From Dehalogenimonas formicexedens (GTDB lineage Bacteria; Chloroflexota; Dehalococcoidia; Dehalococcoidales; Dehalococcoidaceae): a stretch of DNA of 64,000 nucleotides. Positions within the stretch are counted from its first letter, which is position 1, and every line of letters starts with the position of its first letter. Below the pieces are notes generated by a model. That model was given only the letters and a program-made list of their open reading frames with translations, had not been told where the DNA came from and did no database searches. The position numbers and the translations under genes were made by a program. The stretch covers positions 772,210 to 836,209 of the forward strand of contig NZ_CP018258.1 of the NCBI RefSeq assembly GCF_001953175.1. The letters are read 5' to 3'. This document shows, piece after piece, positions 50,277-59,258 of the stretch.

Positions 50277-50951
50277 ATGGAAAGTACCGAAAAGATCAAG
50301 GTCCTCCTTGCCGACGATCACGTTATCGTTCGTGAGGGCACAAAAGAACTGGTTCAGCGACAACCGGATATGCAGGTCGTGGCTGAAGCCAGCGATGGTG
50401 TCGAAGCGGTGGAATTGGCGCGCGTCTATAGACCTGACGTCATTGTAATGGATATCGCAATGCCGAACATGAACGGTATCGAAGCGACCAAGCAAATCAA
50501 GAAGATCCAGCCTTCTACCGCTGTCTTGATACTGACTGCCTATGATAGCGACCAATACATCATGGCTTTGCTAGAGGCCGGAGCCGCGGGGTACCTGCTA
50601 AAAAACGTTCGCGGCAATCAACTCATAGACGCCATTAGAGCGGTATATTCCGGAGAGTCGATTCTCCAACCCTCCACTACTCGCCGTGTTATCGATCATC
50701 TCAAGGTAAAGGCAGTTAAAACTGATGATGACACCTCTTCCAACACTCTTACCGAAAGGGAGATGGAAGTGCTAAAACTGGCAGCTAGAGGCGTAAGTAA
50801 CAGGGATATCGCCGAGCAGCTTTTTGTAAGCACCAGGACGGTACAAACCCATCTTTCAAACATATTCAAAAAATTAGATGTCGCTTCGCGTACCGAAGCG
50901 ATTTTGTATGATCTGAAGCGGGGCTGGTTCTATATGGAGGAATTGCCATAG
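50277..50951 (+). CDS. NarL/FixJ-type response regulator
   Basis: The protein has 224 residues. The receiver domain (KVLLADDHVIVREGTKELV, the phospho-acceptor Asp in DVIVMDIAMPNMNG, TAYDSDQY with the switch Thr) is followed by a LuxR-type HTH (LTEREMEVLKLAARGVSNRDIAEQLFVSTRTVQTHLSNIFKKL). It is paired with the histidine kinase that begins inside its stop codon. Targets are unknown; the adjacent hdrCB promoter has a palindrome and is a candidate. Confidence 0.95.
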   Translation: MESTEKIKVLLADDHVIVREGTKELVQRQPDMQVVAEASDGVEAVELARVYRPDVIVMDIAMPNMNGIEATKQIKKIQPSTAVLILTAYDSDQYIMALLEAGAAGYLLKNVRGNQLIDAIRAVYSGESILQPSTTRRVIDHLKVKAVKTDDDTSSNTLTEREMEVLKLAARGVSNRDIAEQLFVSTRTVQTHLSNIFKKLDVASRTEAILYDLKRGWFYMEELP

Positions 50952-52114
50952 GCGCGGTTAGTGCCAGTACTGCACCCTCCGGTCCCAAAACACCAAAAAC
51001 GCGGCGGTGGCCTCGTTTCCTACTTAATTTCCATTTCTGGCTGCTGGTTCTCTTATTTGTGGGAGGATTTTTCCTGCAATATCCCCACCTGATTCCATTT
51101 ATCAACACAGTCGACCCTAATTCGTTTTTATCGCTTACCCGGCACTCTTTCGGACGGCTGATTATGTTACTGCCGGTCACCTACGCCGCGCTCGTTTTCG
51201 GGATGCGTTTCGGCTTACTCGCTTTATTGATCGCCATCGGTATCATAATGCCCAACTTGTTTCTTTCGCAGTCCGGACCGACCCAGGATGACATCATTGA
51301 AATTATCGGTATTGTTATCATCGGTTTGGTGGTTAATCTCTGGCTTGAGAGTTATGAAACTGACAAAAGACACCGCCAGGTAGCGTATTTGAGATTAGAG
51401 AATGCTCAACGTGAACTGCAGCGCATGCAACAAAATCTCAGGTTCTATTTGAAACAGATTACTATCGCTCAGGAAGAGGAGCGACGGCGGATCGCCCAAG
51501 AACTTCACGATGAAACGGCGCAGGACCTGATCGCTTTATCACGCAAAGTTGATGGTTTCATGACCCTGCATCCGGCTTTGCCTTCAACCGATGAAAGCTA
51601 TCTTGAGGATATGCATCAGCATATTAACCGCACTTTAAGTGGCGTCCGTCGATTCAGTCAGGACCTTCGCCCTTCGGTACTGGACGACCTTGGTTTAATT
51701 CCGGCTTTAGATTGGTTAATCCCGGAATTGTCCAAGCACTACAAAATAAAAATCGAACTGAAGATCAATGGAGAGGCTAAGCGGTTTCCGCCTGAGGCGG
51801 AACTCGTTCTTTTTCGGATAGTTCAGGAGTCTCTCCGCAACGTCGGGAAGCATGCTATGGCGACAGAGGTTTTGGTTACCGTGGACTTCGAACCTGAGAC
51901 AACCGTTTTTACCGTTAGGGATAACGGCCGGGGTTTCCATCCTCCGGACCGGATAGGTGATCTGGCAGTCAGCGGGAAATTGGGTCTGACCGGTATGCAG
52001 GAACGGGCCCAATTGATCGGAGCAAAACTGTCGATAAAATCAGTTTCAGGCGAGGGCACGACTGTAAAGGTCGAACTCCCCAACCCATCCGAGCACACTG
52101 AACACCCCTACTAA
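50948..52114 (+). CDS. membrane histidine kinase (NarX-like), probable ATA start
   Basis: The protein has 388 residues if it starts at ATA 50948, which overlaps the TAG stop of the response regulator and follows GGAGG by seven bases. There is no ATG, GTG or TTG in frame before GTG 51059, and starting there would cut off the first TM helix (LLNFHFWLLVLLFVGGFFLQ). The rest has TM helices in the first about 130 residues, a HisKA_3 dimer domain with the phospho-His in QELHDETAQDLIALSRKV, and an ATPase with NVGKHA, DNGRGF and GLTGMQERAQLIGA. It senses a membrane or periplasmic signal and phosphorylates the adjacent regulator. Confidence 0.9.
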   Translation: MGAVSASTAPSGPKTPKTRRWPRFLLNFHFWLLVLLFVGGFFLQYPHLIPFINTVDPNSFLSLTRHSFGRLIMLLPVTYAALVFGMRFGLLALLIAIGIIMPNLFLSQSGPTQDDIIEIIGIVIIGLVVNLWLESYETDKRHRQVAYLRLENAQRELQRMQQNLRFYLKQITIAQEEERRRIAQELHDETAQDLIALSRKVDGFMTLHPALPSTDESYLEDMHQHINRTLSGVRRFSQDLRPSVLDDLGLIPALDWLIPELSKHYKIKIELKINGEAKRFPPEAELVLFRIVQESLRNVGKHAMATEVLVTVDFEPETTVFTVRDNGRGFHPPDRIGDLAVSGKLGLTGMQERAQLIGAKLSIKSVSGEGTTVKVELPNPSEHTEHPY

Positions 52115-52115
52115 A

Positions 52116-52178
52116 TTGGTACGGATCTTGACCCTATGTTATAATCCCGCTCAATAATGTTGAATGATCGTTCAACAT
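52116..52178 (+). promoter_or_regulatory. hdrCB promoter with palindromic operator
   Basis: TTGGTA (52116-52121), an 18-base spacer and TATAAT (52140-52145) predict a start near 52152. An inverted repeat ATGTTGAA / TTCAACAT (52157-52164, 52171-52178) with a 6-base centre lies just downstream of that start, the usual place for a repressor site. A ribosome site GAGGTG precedes ATG 52190. Confidence 0.65.
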
Positions 52179-52189
52179 CAGTGAGGTGA

Positions 52190-53338
52190 ATGTTGGGGAC
52201 CAAATCACCCTTCCAAGAAGTCGCAGATCTCATCATCGAAAGCGGCGGCGATGCTTTAAAACAATGCTATCAATGTGGCACTTGCACCGCCACTTGTCCC
52301 TGGAGAGACTATACCTCGTTTTTGCCGCGTCGTATGTTCCAGGAAGCCTGGCTCGGCCTGACCGATTTTGAATCGGAATCTTTGTGGCGATGTGTTACAT
52401 GCAACAAATGCGTCGAGCGTTGTCCCCGAGGGGTGCCGATCATCGATCTGATGCGGGCACTGCGGCGATCGGTTATTGGAATGGGCATAGCCGAAGCCCC
52501 GTCTGCCCTGGCCGGCGCTTTACGCAACCTGTCTGCCGTGGGTAACCCCATGGGCGAACCCACCGGAAACCGAAACGCCTGGGCTGCTGATTTAGATATC
52601 AAACGGTTCGATCAAAACACACACTACCTTTACTTCCCTTGTTGCGTCACGTCCTACGACCCGAACTTGAAAAGTGTAGCCAGAGCTACAACACGGATTC
52701 TTACGCATGCTGGAATCGATTTTGGCATACTTGAAGGTGCAGTCTGCTGCGGTGAAAGCGCGCGTAAAGCCGGCGATGAAGCCTTGTTTCAACAGCTGGT
52801 CGGCACAAACAGCAGTCTTTTTGAAACCAACGGGGTTAAAAAGATTATTGTAAATTCACCACATTGTTTCGATACCTTCGCACGTGAATACCCTGAAATC
52901 GGAGCACGCTTCGAAATAATTCACACCTCGCAATTGTTTTCGGAACTAACCCGTCAAGGGCGCCTCAAACCCGGAAAAAACACTCAGCGCAAGGTCACGT
53001 ATCATGACCCCTGTTACCTGGGCCGCCACAACGGGGTTTACGACGATCCTAGACAACTGATCAAAGAAATAACCGGGGTTGATTTCATCGAAATTGAACC
53101 CAATAAGGCCGAAAGCCTTTGCTGCGGCGGCGGGGGTGGCCGTATCTGGATGGACACCCCCCGAGACGAACGCTTCTGTGAGGACAGGTTGAAACAAGCG
53201 TTGATAACCGGCGCCAATACACTGGTAACCGCGTGCCCTTACTGTTTATCGAATTTTAAAGACAGTTCTCTGAATCAGTCTGCCTCGGAAACCATCGACA
53301 TCATGGATATCAGCGAACTACTCGCCGAGGCCCTGTAA
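52190..53338 (+). CDS. heterodisulfide-reductase-like HdrCB fusion (HdrD type)
   Basis: The protein has 382 residues. Two [4Fe-4S] motifs in the N-terminal HdrC-like part (CYQCGTCTATCP, CVTCNKCVERCP) are followed by two CCG domains as in HdrB/HdrD (YFPCCVTSYD...GAVCCGES, and DPCYLGRHNGVYDDPR...ESLCCGGGGG). Fused HdrC and HdrB parts, with hdrA next, suggest a soluble Hdr-like electron-transfer complex in a non-methanogen. The true substrate is not coenzyme M/B heterodisulfide; a ferredoxin, thiol or pyridine-nucleotide partner is more likely. Confidence 0.88.
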   Translation: MLGTKSPFQEVADLIIESGGDALKQCYQCGTCTATCPWRDYTSFLPRRMFQEAWLGLTDFESESLWRCVTCNKCVERCPRGVPIIDLMRALRRSVIGMGIAEAPSALAGALRNLSAVGNPMGEPTGNRNAWAADLDIKRFDQNTHYLYFPCCVTSYDPNLKSVARATTRILTHAGIDFGILEGAVCCGESARKAGDEALFQQLVGTNSSLFETNGVKKIIVNSPHCFDTFAREYPEIGARFEIIHTSQLFSELTRQGRLKPGKNTQRKVTYHDPCYLGRHNGVYDDPRQLIKEITGVDFIEIEPNKAESLCCGGGGGRIWMDTPRDERFCEDRLKQALITGANTLVTACPYCLSNFKDSSLNQSASETIDIMDISELLAEAL

Positions 53339-53357
53339 ATTTTGCTGGAGGCTTCTT

Positions 53358-56300
53358 GTGTCTGAGGAAATCAGGATCGGGGTTTATGTCTGCCATTGCG
53401 GTATCAATATCGCTAGCGTTGTCGATGTGGCCTCAGTCGCCGAATACGCCGGTACACTTCCAGGTGTGGTAATCGCCCGGGCGAACAAATACACCTGCTC
53501 CGATCCCGGGCAAGAACTTATCAAGGCAGATATTTCGAAATTCGAACTGAATCGTGTGGTGGTCGCCGCTTGTTCGCCCACAATGCACGAGAAAACCTAC
53601 CGCCGGGTGCTGCAAACCACCGGCCTTAACCCGTATCTGCTTGAGATGGCTAACATCAGGGAACACTGCGCCTGGGTTAACCGTGAAAACCCGGTGGCGG
53701 CAACCAAAAAGGCTAAGGACGCGGTCAGAGCCGCAGTAATGAGGGTAGCTCTCCAAAAGCCCCTCGAACCCCACACTATCGAAGTTAATAAAGATACTCT
53801 AGTAGTCGGCGGCGGTATCGCAGGGATCACCACCTCCCTCGAAATCGCAGATGCCGGGCACAAGGTCTTCCTCGTCGAAAAAAAACCCAGCATCGGTGGG
53901 CACATGGCCCAATTGGACAAAACCTTTCCGACCCTCGACTGTGCCGCCTGTATTTCCACGCCCAAGATGAGCCAGGCCGGCCAGCACCCCAATATCGAAC
54001 TGTTATCGTACAGCGAGGTTGCCTCAGTTTCCGGGCACGCCGGAAACTTCATAATTACAGTCAACCGGAAACCGCGTTATATACGTGAAAAGGACTGCAA
54101 GGGTTGCGGTGATTGTGCTGTCGCCTGCCCTGTCGAGATTTCCTCCGAGTTCGATCAGGGACTCTCAGTTCGTAAAGCCGCCTACCGGCCGTTCCCACAA
54201 TCCGTTCCCAACACCTATACCATAGACCGGCGTGGTACCCCGCCCTGCCGCGCCGCTTGCCCGGCTGGCGTGAACGTCCAGGGCTATACGGCTTTGATCT
54301 CCAAAGGCAAATTTGGTGAAGCTCTTGAAGTCGTGCGCCGAACCATGCCATTCGCCTCCGTATGCGGACGCGTGTGCACCCATCCATGCGAAAACGCCTG
54401 CAGTCGAAAAGATGTCGATGAAAGCGTTTCAATTCGGGCTCTTAAACGTTTTATCGCTGATTATGAATTGACTCGCGGACGTGACCCCGTGGTTCGGAAC
54501 ATCAAGCGGTCGGAAAAAATCGCCGTCGTCGGCTCGGGTCCCGCTGGTCTGGCATGTGCGTATGACCTCCTTAAACTTGGCTATCCGGTGACCATCTATG
54601 AGGCCGATGAAAAACCAGGTGGTATGCTCCGTTACGGCATTCCGGCTTATCGCCTGCCAGAAGCCTCCCTGGATAATGACATCAAGTATATCGAGGAACT
54701 CGGCGCCGAAATAAAAACCGGGATCAAGGTCGATTCTCTTGCCGGTCTCGACGACCATGGCTTCGCTGCCGTGTTCGTCGCCTGCGGCGCCTGGAAGAGC
54801 CAGGAACTTGGTATACCAGGTGAGTCAGCCAACGGCGTCCTTAACGCCCTCGAGTTTCTAAAGCGGGTAAGAAAAGGCCAGGCGCCCAAACTCGGCGACA
54901 GGGTTGCTGTAATCGGCGGCGGTAATGCCGCGATCGACTCCGCCCGCACCGCGGTTCGTCTCGGAGCCACCGAGGTGACTGTCATCTACCGCCGTTCAAG
55001 GGTTGAGATGCCGGCAATTCCCGAGGAAGTAGCCGCTGCCGAAGCTGAAGGCGTGCGGTTCATGATGCTTGCTGCCCCGGTTGAAATCCTTTCCTCTGAA
55101 GGCACTCTGAGCGCTTTGCGCTGTGTCCGCATGGAACTCGGAGAGCCTGATGCAAGCAACCGTCGCCGCCCGGTACCCGTGTCCGGAAGCGAATTTGAAG
55201 TACCGGTCAACAGTGTCATTATCGCTGCCGGCCAATCGGTTGACCGCGCTGAATTCGGGGAGCTCGAACGCAATACCAATGGAACCGTAACAGCCGATCC
55301 GGTGACTCTGGAAACAAATCTAAAAGGCGTCTTCGCCGGCGGTGACGCCATCACCGGAGCGGCAACGGTTATCGAAGCCATCGGCGCAGGCAAGCAGGCG
55401 GCCGTTTCTATCGACCGCTTTCTCAACGGGGTAGATCTCGCCGCTAACCGTAAACCTCAATCAGATATCGTGCACCCTTCTCTTGACGGGATTATCCGGA
55501 CAAACCGGGCAAAAACATCTCACGCTCCGTTCGATAATTCATTTACCGAATCCGAACTTACCCTGACTGAAGCGCAGGCTGTGGCAGAATCCGCCCGTTG
55601 TCTCAACTGCGCCGGTTGTTCCGACTGCGAGCAGTGTGTCGATGCGTGTGAAGCCAGGTGCATCGATTTCGACCAGAAGACCGAAGCTATCGATTTGGAA
55701 ATCGGCAACATTGTTGTCGCCACCGGTTTCGATACTTTCGATCCCGCTGCGATTTCCCGCTATGGTTACGGAAAATTTTCGAATGTCATAACCAGCCTTG
55801 AATTTGAACGCCTGGCTAATGCTTCCGGTCCCACCAGCGGTGATATCAGGTTAAAGGATGGACGCAAGCCAGAATCGGTTGCCATCGTTCACTGTGTGGG
55901 CAGTCGGGACAAAAATCATCATGAATACTGCTCCCAGATCTGCTGCATGTATTCACTTAAACAGGCTCACCTGATCCGGGAGCGCACCGGTGCCGGGGTC
56001 TACCAGATGTACATCGATCTTCGGTGCGCGGGCAAAGGTTATGAAGAATTCTCGAACCGGATTGCTGAAGATGGTGTCAATTTTGTCCGCGGTAAAGTCG
56101 CTGAGATCACCGACAAAACGATCGGTGATGAACAGAGCGGCAAACTCATCGTTATTGTTGAAGATACGCTACTGGGCACCGTCCTGAGGGTACCGGTTGA
56201 CATGGTGGTTCTCGCGGTGGCTGTCGAACCCCAACCGGACGCCGAAGCCGTCGGGCGTCTTTTTGGCCTGTCCCGTAGTGCTGACGGCTTTTTCCTCGAG

Positions 56301-56799
56301 AGGCACCCCAAACTGGACCCGATCGCGACAATGAACGAGGGCGTCTTTATCGCCGGTTGCGCCCAGGGACCGAAAGATATTCCCCAAACGGTTGCCCAAG
56401 CCCAGGCCGCGGCTGCCCGGGTCCTGGCTACCATCGCCAAAGGCAAGATCGAACTTGAGCCCCGGGTGTCCGAAGTCATAGAGGAAAATTGCGATGGTTT
56501 GCCGCTTATTGTATCGACCCCTGCCCGTATAAGGCAATCACATTGATCGAGTATGAAAATTCCGGCGTTATCAAAAAAATAGTTGAGACTGACCCGATCA
56601 AGTGCCGTGGGTGCGGCGTCTGCATGGCTACCTCCCAAAGGCTGGCATTGTGGTCAAAGGGTTTACGCCCGATCAGTTACGTGCCATGGTAGACGCTTTT
56701 GTGAGCCCTTTAAATATTACCGTTTTCGATTTCGTAACCAGCTACGATCCGATAATTATCCGGCGCGGCAGGACCGCGTTGTTCCAACTATTGACCTAG
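53358..56799 (+). CDS. HdrA with inserted GltD/NfnB-type NAD(P)H domain, 3' end with indels
   Basis: The uninterrupted frame has 1,062 residues (GTG 53358, GGAGG six bases upstream). An HdrA FAD domain (TLVVGGGIAGITTSLEIADAGHKVFLVEKKPSIGGHMA) and a 4Fe-4S motif (CKGCGDCAVACP) are interrupted by a glutamate-synthase-small-subunit-like domain (about residues 285-690; CRAACPAGVNVQGY, KIAVVGSGPAGLACAYDLLKLGY, VAVIGGGNAAIDSARTAVRLGA). The HdrA second half then continues. After DGxx the frame shifts: correcting TTT and CC at 56498-56503 and a missing base near 56633 adds the expected CAYCIDPCP and CRGCGVCMATCP ferredoxin tail up to about 56,700; the exact stop is uncertain. An NAD(P)H-linked electron-confurcating HdrA is the likely role. 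Confidence 0.88.
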
Positions 56800-56850
56800 T
56801 TAAGCCCCGAAACGTTACTATTGTAGATAGTCTATAAAGAGAGGTGAACA

Positions 56851-57171
56851 ATGCCGCTGGAAGTTACCGATGATACATTTGATGCCGAGGTGATGAAATC
56901 CAAGCTGCCGGTCCTGGTGGATTTTTGGGCTCCGTGGTGCGGTCCGTGCAGGATGGTAGCCCCGATTGTTGATAAAACTTGAAGAAAAGCACAAGGAAAA
57001 GTTCAAATTCTGCAAAATTAACGTTGACAATAACCAAAAAACCGGCCGGTGAGTACAGGGTGATGTCCATCCCTACCCTTATGTTCTTTAAAGATGGTAA
57101 GGTTGCCGATACCGTTGTTGGCGCCGTTCCGGGAGAGCGCCCTTCAGTCCAAGATCGATAAATTGATCTAG
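56851..57171 (+). CDS. trxA: thioredoxin, with three +1 indels in this sequence
   Basis: The gene starts at ATG 56851 (AGAGGTGAACA upstream). The frame runs through [22 protein letters not shown] with the redox motif WCGPC, then shifts. Removing one A from AAAA (56974-56977), one G from GG at 57044-57045 and one C from CCC at 57140-57142 gives a continuous protein of 105 residues with [25 protein letters not shown] and the usual cis-Pro, ending at TAG 57169-57171. All three are +1 in short runs, so they are almost surely consensus errors. A terminator follows. It may supply thiol electrons for the Hdr genes. Confidence 0.88.
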
Positions 57172-57191
57172 GGTGACACCAGATTATGTAA

Positions 57192-57223
57192 AGAGGCGGC
57201 TCGATTCGAGCCGCCTCTCTTTT
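57192..57223 (+). terminator. terminator after trxA
   Basis: The stem AGAGGCGGCTC / GAGCCGCCTCT (57192-57202, 57208-57218) with a 5-base loop is followed by CTTTTTG. Confidence 0.92.
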
Positions 57224-57249
57224 TGATTTCTCGTTTGTAACGGGAATCG

Positions 57250-57813
57250 CTAGTTCTGGGGTTTTACCTTCAGCGGTATTCCCGCGACCATCAGATAGAC
57301 CTCATCCACCGCTTTTGCCAGCATTTGGTTCGCCCTGCCCAGAACATCTCGATAAATTCGCGTCGACGCCCCGAGCGGGATGATGCCCTCACCTACCTCA
57401 TTCGTCACCATGATATATGTGGCCAGACTTTGAACCATGCATGCGATGATCGAGTTGATCTCGGTTTTGATGTCAGCCTCCACGGCTTTTTCGTCAACGT
57501 CCTCGCCTGAGACTGCCATATGCTGGCACAGGACGTTGTTTACCAGCAGGGTAACGCAGTCCAGCACCACAACGTCGAGTATCCGGTTATCTTTGGAGAT
57601 GCAATCGCCAACCTTGCATGGTGCTTCAAGCGTATGCCAGTGCGCCGGACGCGATTTCTTGTGCACCTCAATCCGCCGTCGCATTTCTTCATCGCGGGCT
57701 TCGGCAGTAGCCACAAATAAGACCTCGCCGCCGATCTCACGGGCTAATTCTTCAGCGTAACTGCTCTTGCCGCTCCGCGCTCCCCCAATGAGGAGAATGG
57801 TTCTCTTTTTCAT
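57250..57813 (-). CDS. cobU: adenosylcobinamide kinase / guanylyltransferase
   Basis: The protein has 187 residues. P-loop LIGGARSGKSSYAEEL, VATAEARDEEMRRRIEVHKKSRP and VTNEVGEGIIP are the CobU/CobP signatures. It activates adenosylcobinamide to GDP-cobinamide for attachment of the lower ligand. It is the last gene of the cobT-cobS-cobC-cobU run. Confidence 0.96.
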   Translation of the reverse strand: MKKRTILLIGGARSGKSSYAEELAREIGGEVLFVATAEARDEEMRRRIEVHKKSRPAHWHTLEAPCKVGDCISKDNRILDVVVLDCVTLLVNNVLCQHMAVSGEDVDEKAVEADIKTEINSIIACMVQSLATYIMVTNEVGEGIIPLGASTRIYRDVLGRANQMLAKAVDEVYLMVAGIPLKVKPQN

Positions 57814-57814
57814 A

Positions 57815-58444
57815 TTAATCCCTTGTCAGATGTGACGTGTCGCTTAATTTTCCCAGCATTGCCCCGGTGGGGTAAATATCTATTATGCTTACCGAAGCCA
57901 TATCAAATTTGAATTGCCAATAATGATCGATAGGCAGGCCGAGGAGTTTACACAGGAGCACCTTGTAGGGTCCGCCATGGCCTACGACCATGACCGTATC
58001 ATCGTCTTTATGGCTCTTCAATTTCTCTGTGAACGCGCTGACCCTTTCGACAAAATCCAAGAACCGTTCTCCAAGCGGGAAGCAAATACTGGTGCTGCCA
58101 CAGCGCCATAATTCGGTTACCTCGGGAAAGAGCCCGCAGGCTTCTTCGAAGGTTATGCCCTCGATCTGGCCGAAATTCACTTCATTAAGTTCGGGAGCGC
58201 TATATATCTTGATATTATGAGGAGCAGCGATGTGTTTAGCTGTCTCGATCCCTCGGCGGAGTGTGCTGGCATATATGGCGTCTATTTTCTGATGCCTGAA
58301 TCGCTCGGCAAGGCGGTGGGCCTGCCGGTACCCTTCTTCCGAAAGGTCGATGTCGGTAGAACCGTGGCATTTTTCCGGATTATCGGTAGCCGTTTTGCCG
58401 TGTCGTACCAGGATAAGTCGCAATCGTTTGTCCTCTAAAGCCAA
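57815..58444 (-). CDS. cobC: alpha-ribazole phosphatase / histidine phosphatase
   Basis: The protein has 209 residues. The catalytic LVRHGKTATDN motif and the later VVGHGGPYKVLLCKLLG define the phosphoglycerate-mutase-like phosphatase family. The gene context between cobS and cobU makes the alpha-ribazole-5'-phosphate phosphatase role (CobC) most likely. Its start overlaps the end of cobS by 10 bases. Confidence 0.88.
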   Translation of the reverse strand: MALEDKRLRLILVRHGKTATDNPEKCHGSTDIDLSEEGYRQAHRLAERFRHQKIDAIYASTLRRGIETAKHIAAPHNIKIYSAPELNEVNFGQIEGITFEEACGLFPEVTELWRCGSTSICFPLGERFLDFVERVSAFTEKLKSHKDDDTVMVVGHGGPYKVLLCKLLGLPIDHYWQFKFDMASVSIIDIYPTGAMLGKLSDTSHLTRD

Positions 58445-59199
58445 TTATTGAAGGTGAAGAGAACCACCAGCAATAAGGTGGTAAATTCGCTGATTTCGTT
58501 GAGCGCTCCGTAAGTGTCCCCGGTAAGGCCCCCGAACTTGCCTTTGAAGAACGCTGACAGCATAACGGTTAACCCCCAGGTTCCCGCCATGACAATTATT
58601 CCCAGCCAACTGCCGGTAACGCCGACGATAATTGCGGCGACAATACTGGCAACCGGCATGACCCAGCCGCTTGAGCCGCTTTTCAATTCTTTGCCCATCC
58701 CCGTATCCCGGGCGTAAGGATAATTGAAGACAGCGTAAGCCATGGCCCACCGGGAAAGCACCGTCATCAGGACGAGCGCCAGGTACACATGGTCCTGGGG
58801 CACGCTGGCCAGTGCGGCGAATTCCAACAGCAACAGGACCACGCCGGCTACCACCCCCATCGCGCCGACGTCCGGGGTCTTCATGATCTGCAGCCGGCGC
58901 TCGGGAGACCGGTGCCCCCCGGCCAATCCGTCGAAGGTATCGATCAAGCCGTCCAGGTGCAATCCACCAGTCAGGTAAGCCAGGACTCCTATGGCCATCG
59001 CATCGGCAAGCAGCGGAGGCAATAATCTGGAGAATATCCAGTACAGCCCGCACAGCACTCCCCCGAGGATCAGTCCTACCAACGGGTAAAAGACCAGTGA
59101 CCTGGCGAACTGCTGCTGGGTCAACGGCCTGTCCCACTCCTCCCGTTTGAAAGGAATCGGTATGCTGGTCAAAAAACGTAGAGCTGCCAGGAAAGACAT
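58435..59199 (-). CDS. cobS: adenosylcobinamide-GDP ribazoletransferase (cobalamin synthase)
   Basis: The protein has 254 residues and is a polytopic membrane protein. The metal-binding DGLIDTFDGLAGG with acidic residues and the GLTGDTYGALNEISE segment are the CobS hallmarks. It joins GDP-cobinamide with alpha-ribazole in the cytoplasmic membrane. It lies between cobT and cobC. Confidence 0.96.
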   Translation of the reverse strand: MSFLAALRFLTSIPIPFKREEWDRPLTQQQFARSLVFYPLVGLILGGVLCGLYWIFSRLLPPLLADAMAIGVLAYLTGGLHLDGLIDTFDGLAGGHRSPERRLQIMKTPDVGAMGVVAGVVLLLLEFAALASVPQDHVYLALVLMTVLSRWAMAYAVFNYPYARDTGMGKELKSGSSGWVMPVASIVAAIIVGVTGSWLGIIVMAGTWGLTVMLSAFFKGKFGGLTGDTYGALNEISEFTTLLLVVLFTFNNWL

Positions 59200-59258
59200 C
59201 GTTCTATCGCCTTCCGGGTAACCTCTAAACGATCGCGGGTGGAGATTTCGACCTTTGC

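Noticed and set aside
53940-56520. Selenocysteine codons in hdrA
   Set aside because: The Cys positions that are Sec in some HdrA proteins are TGT/TGC here, and no in-frame TGA occurs in the intact part.
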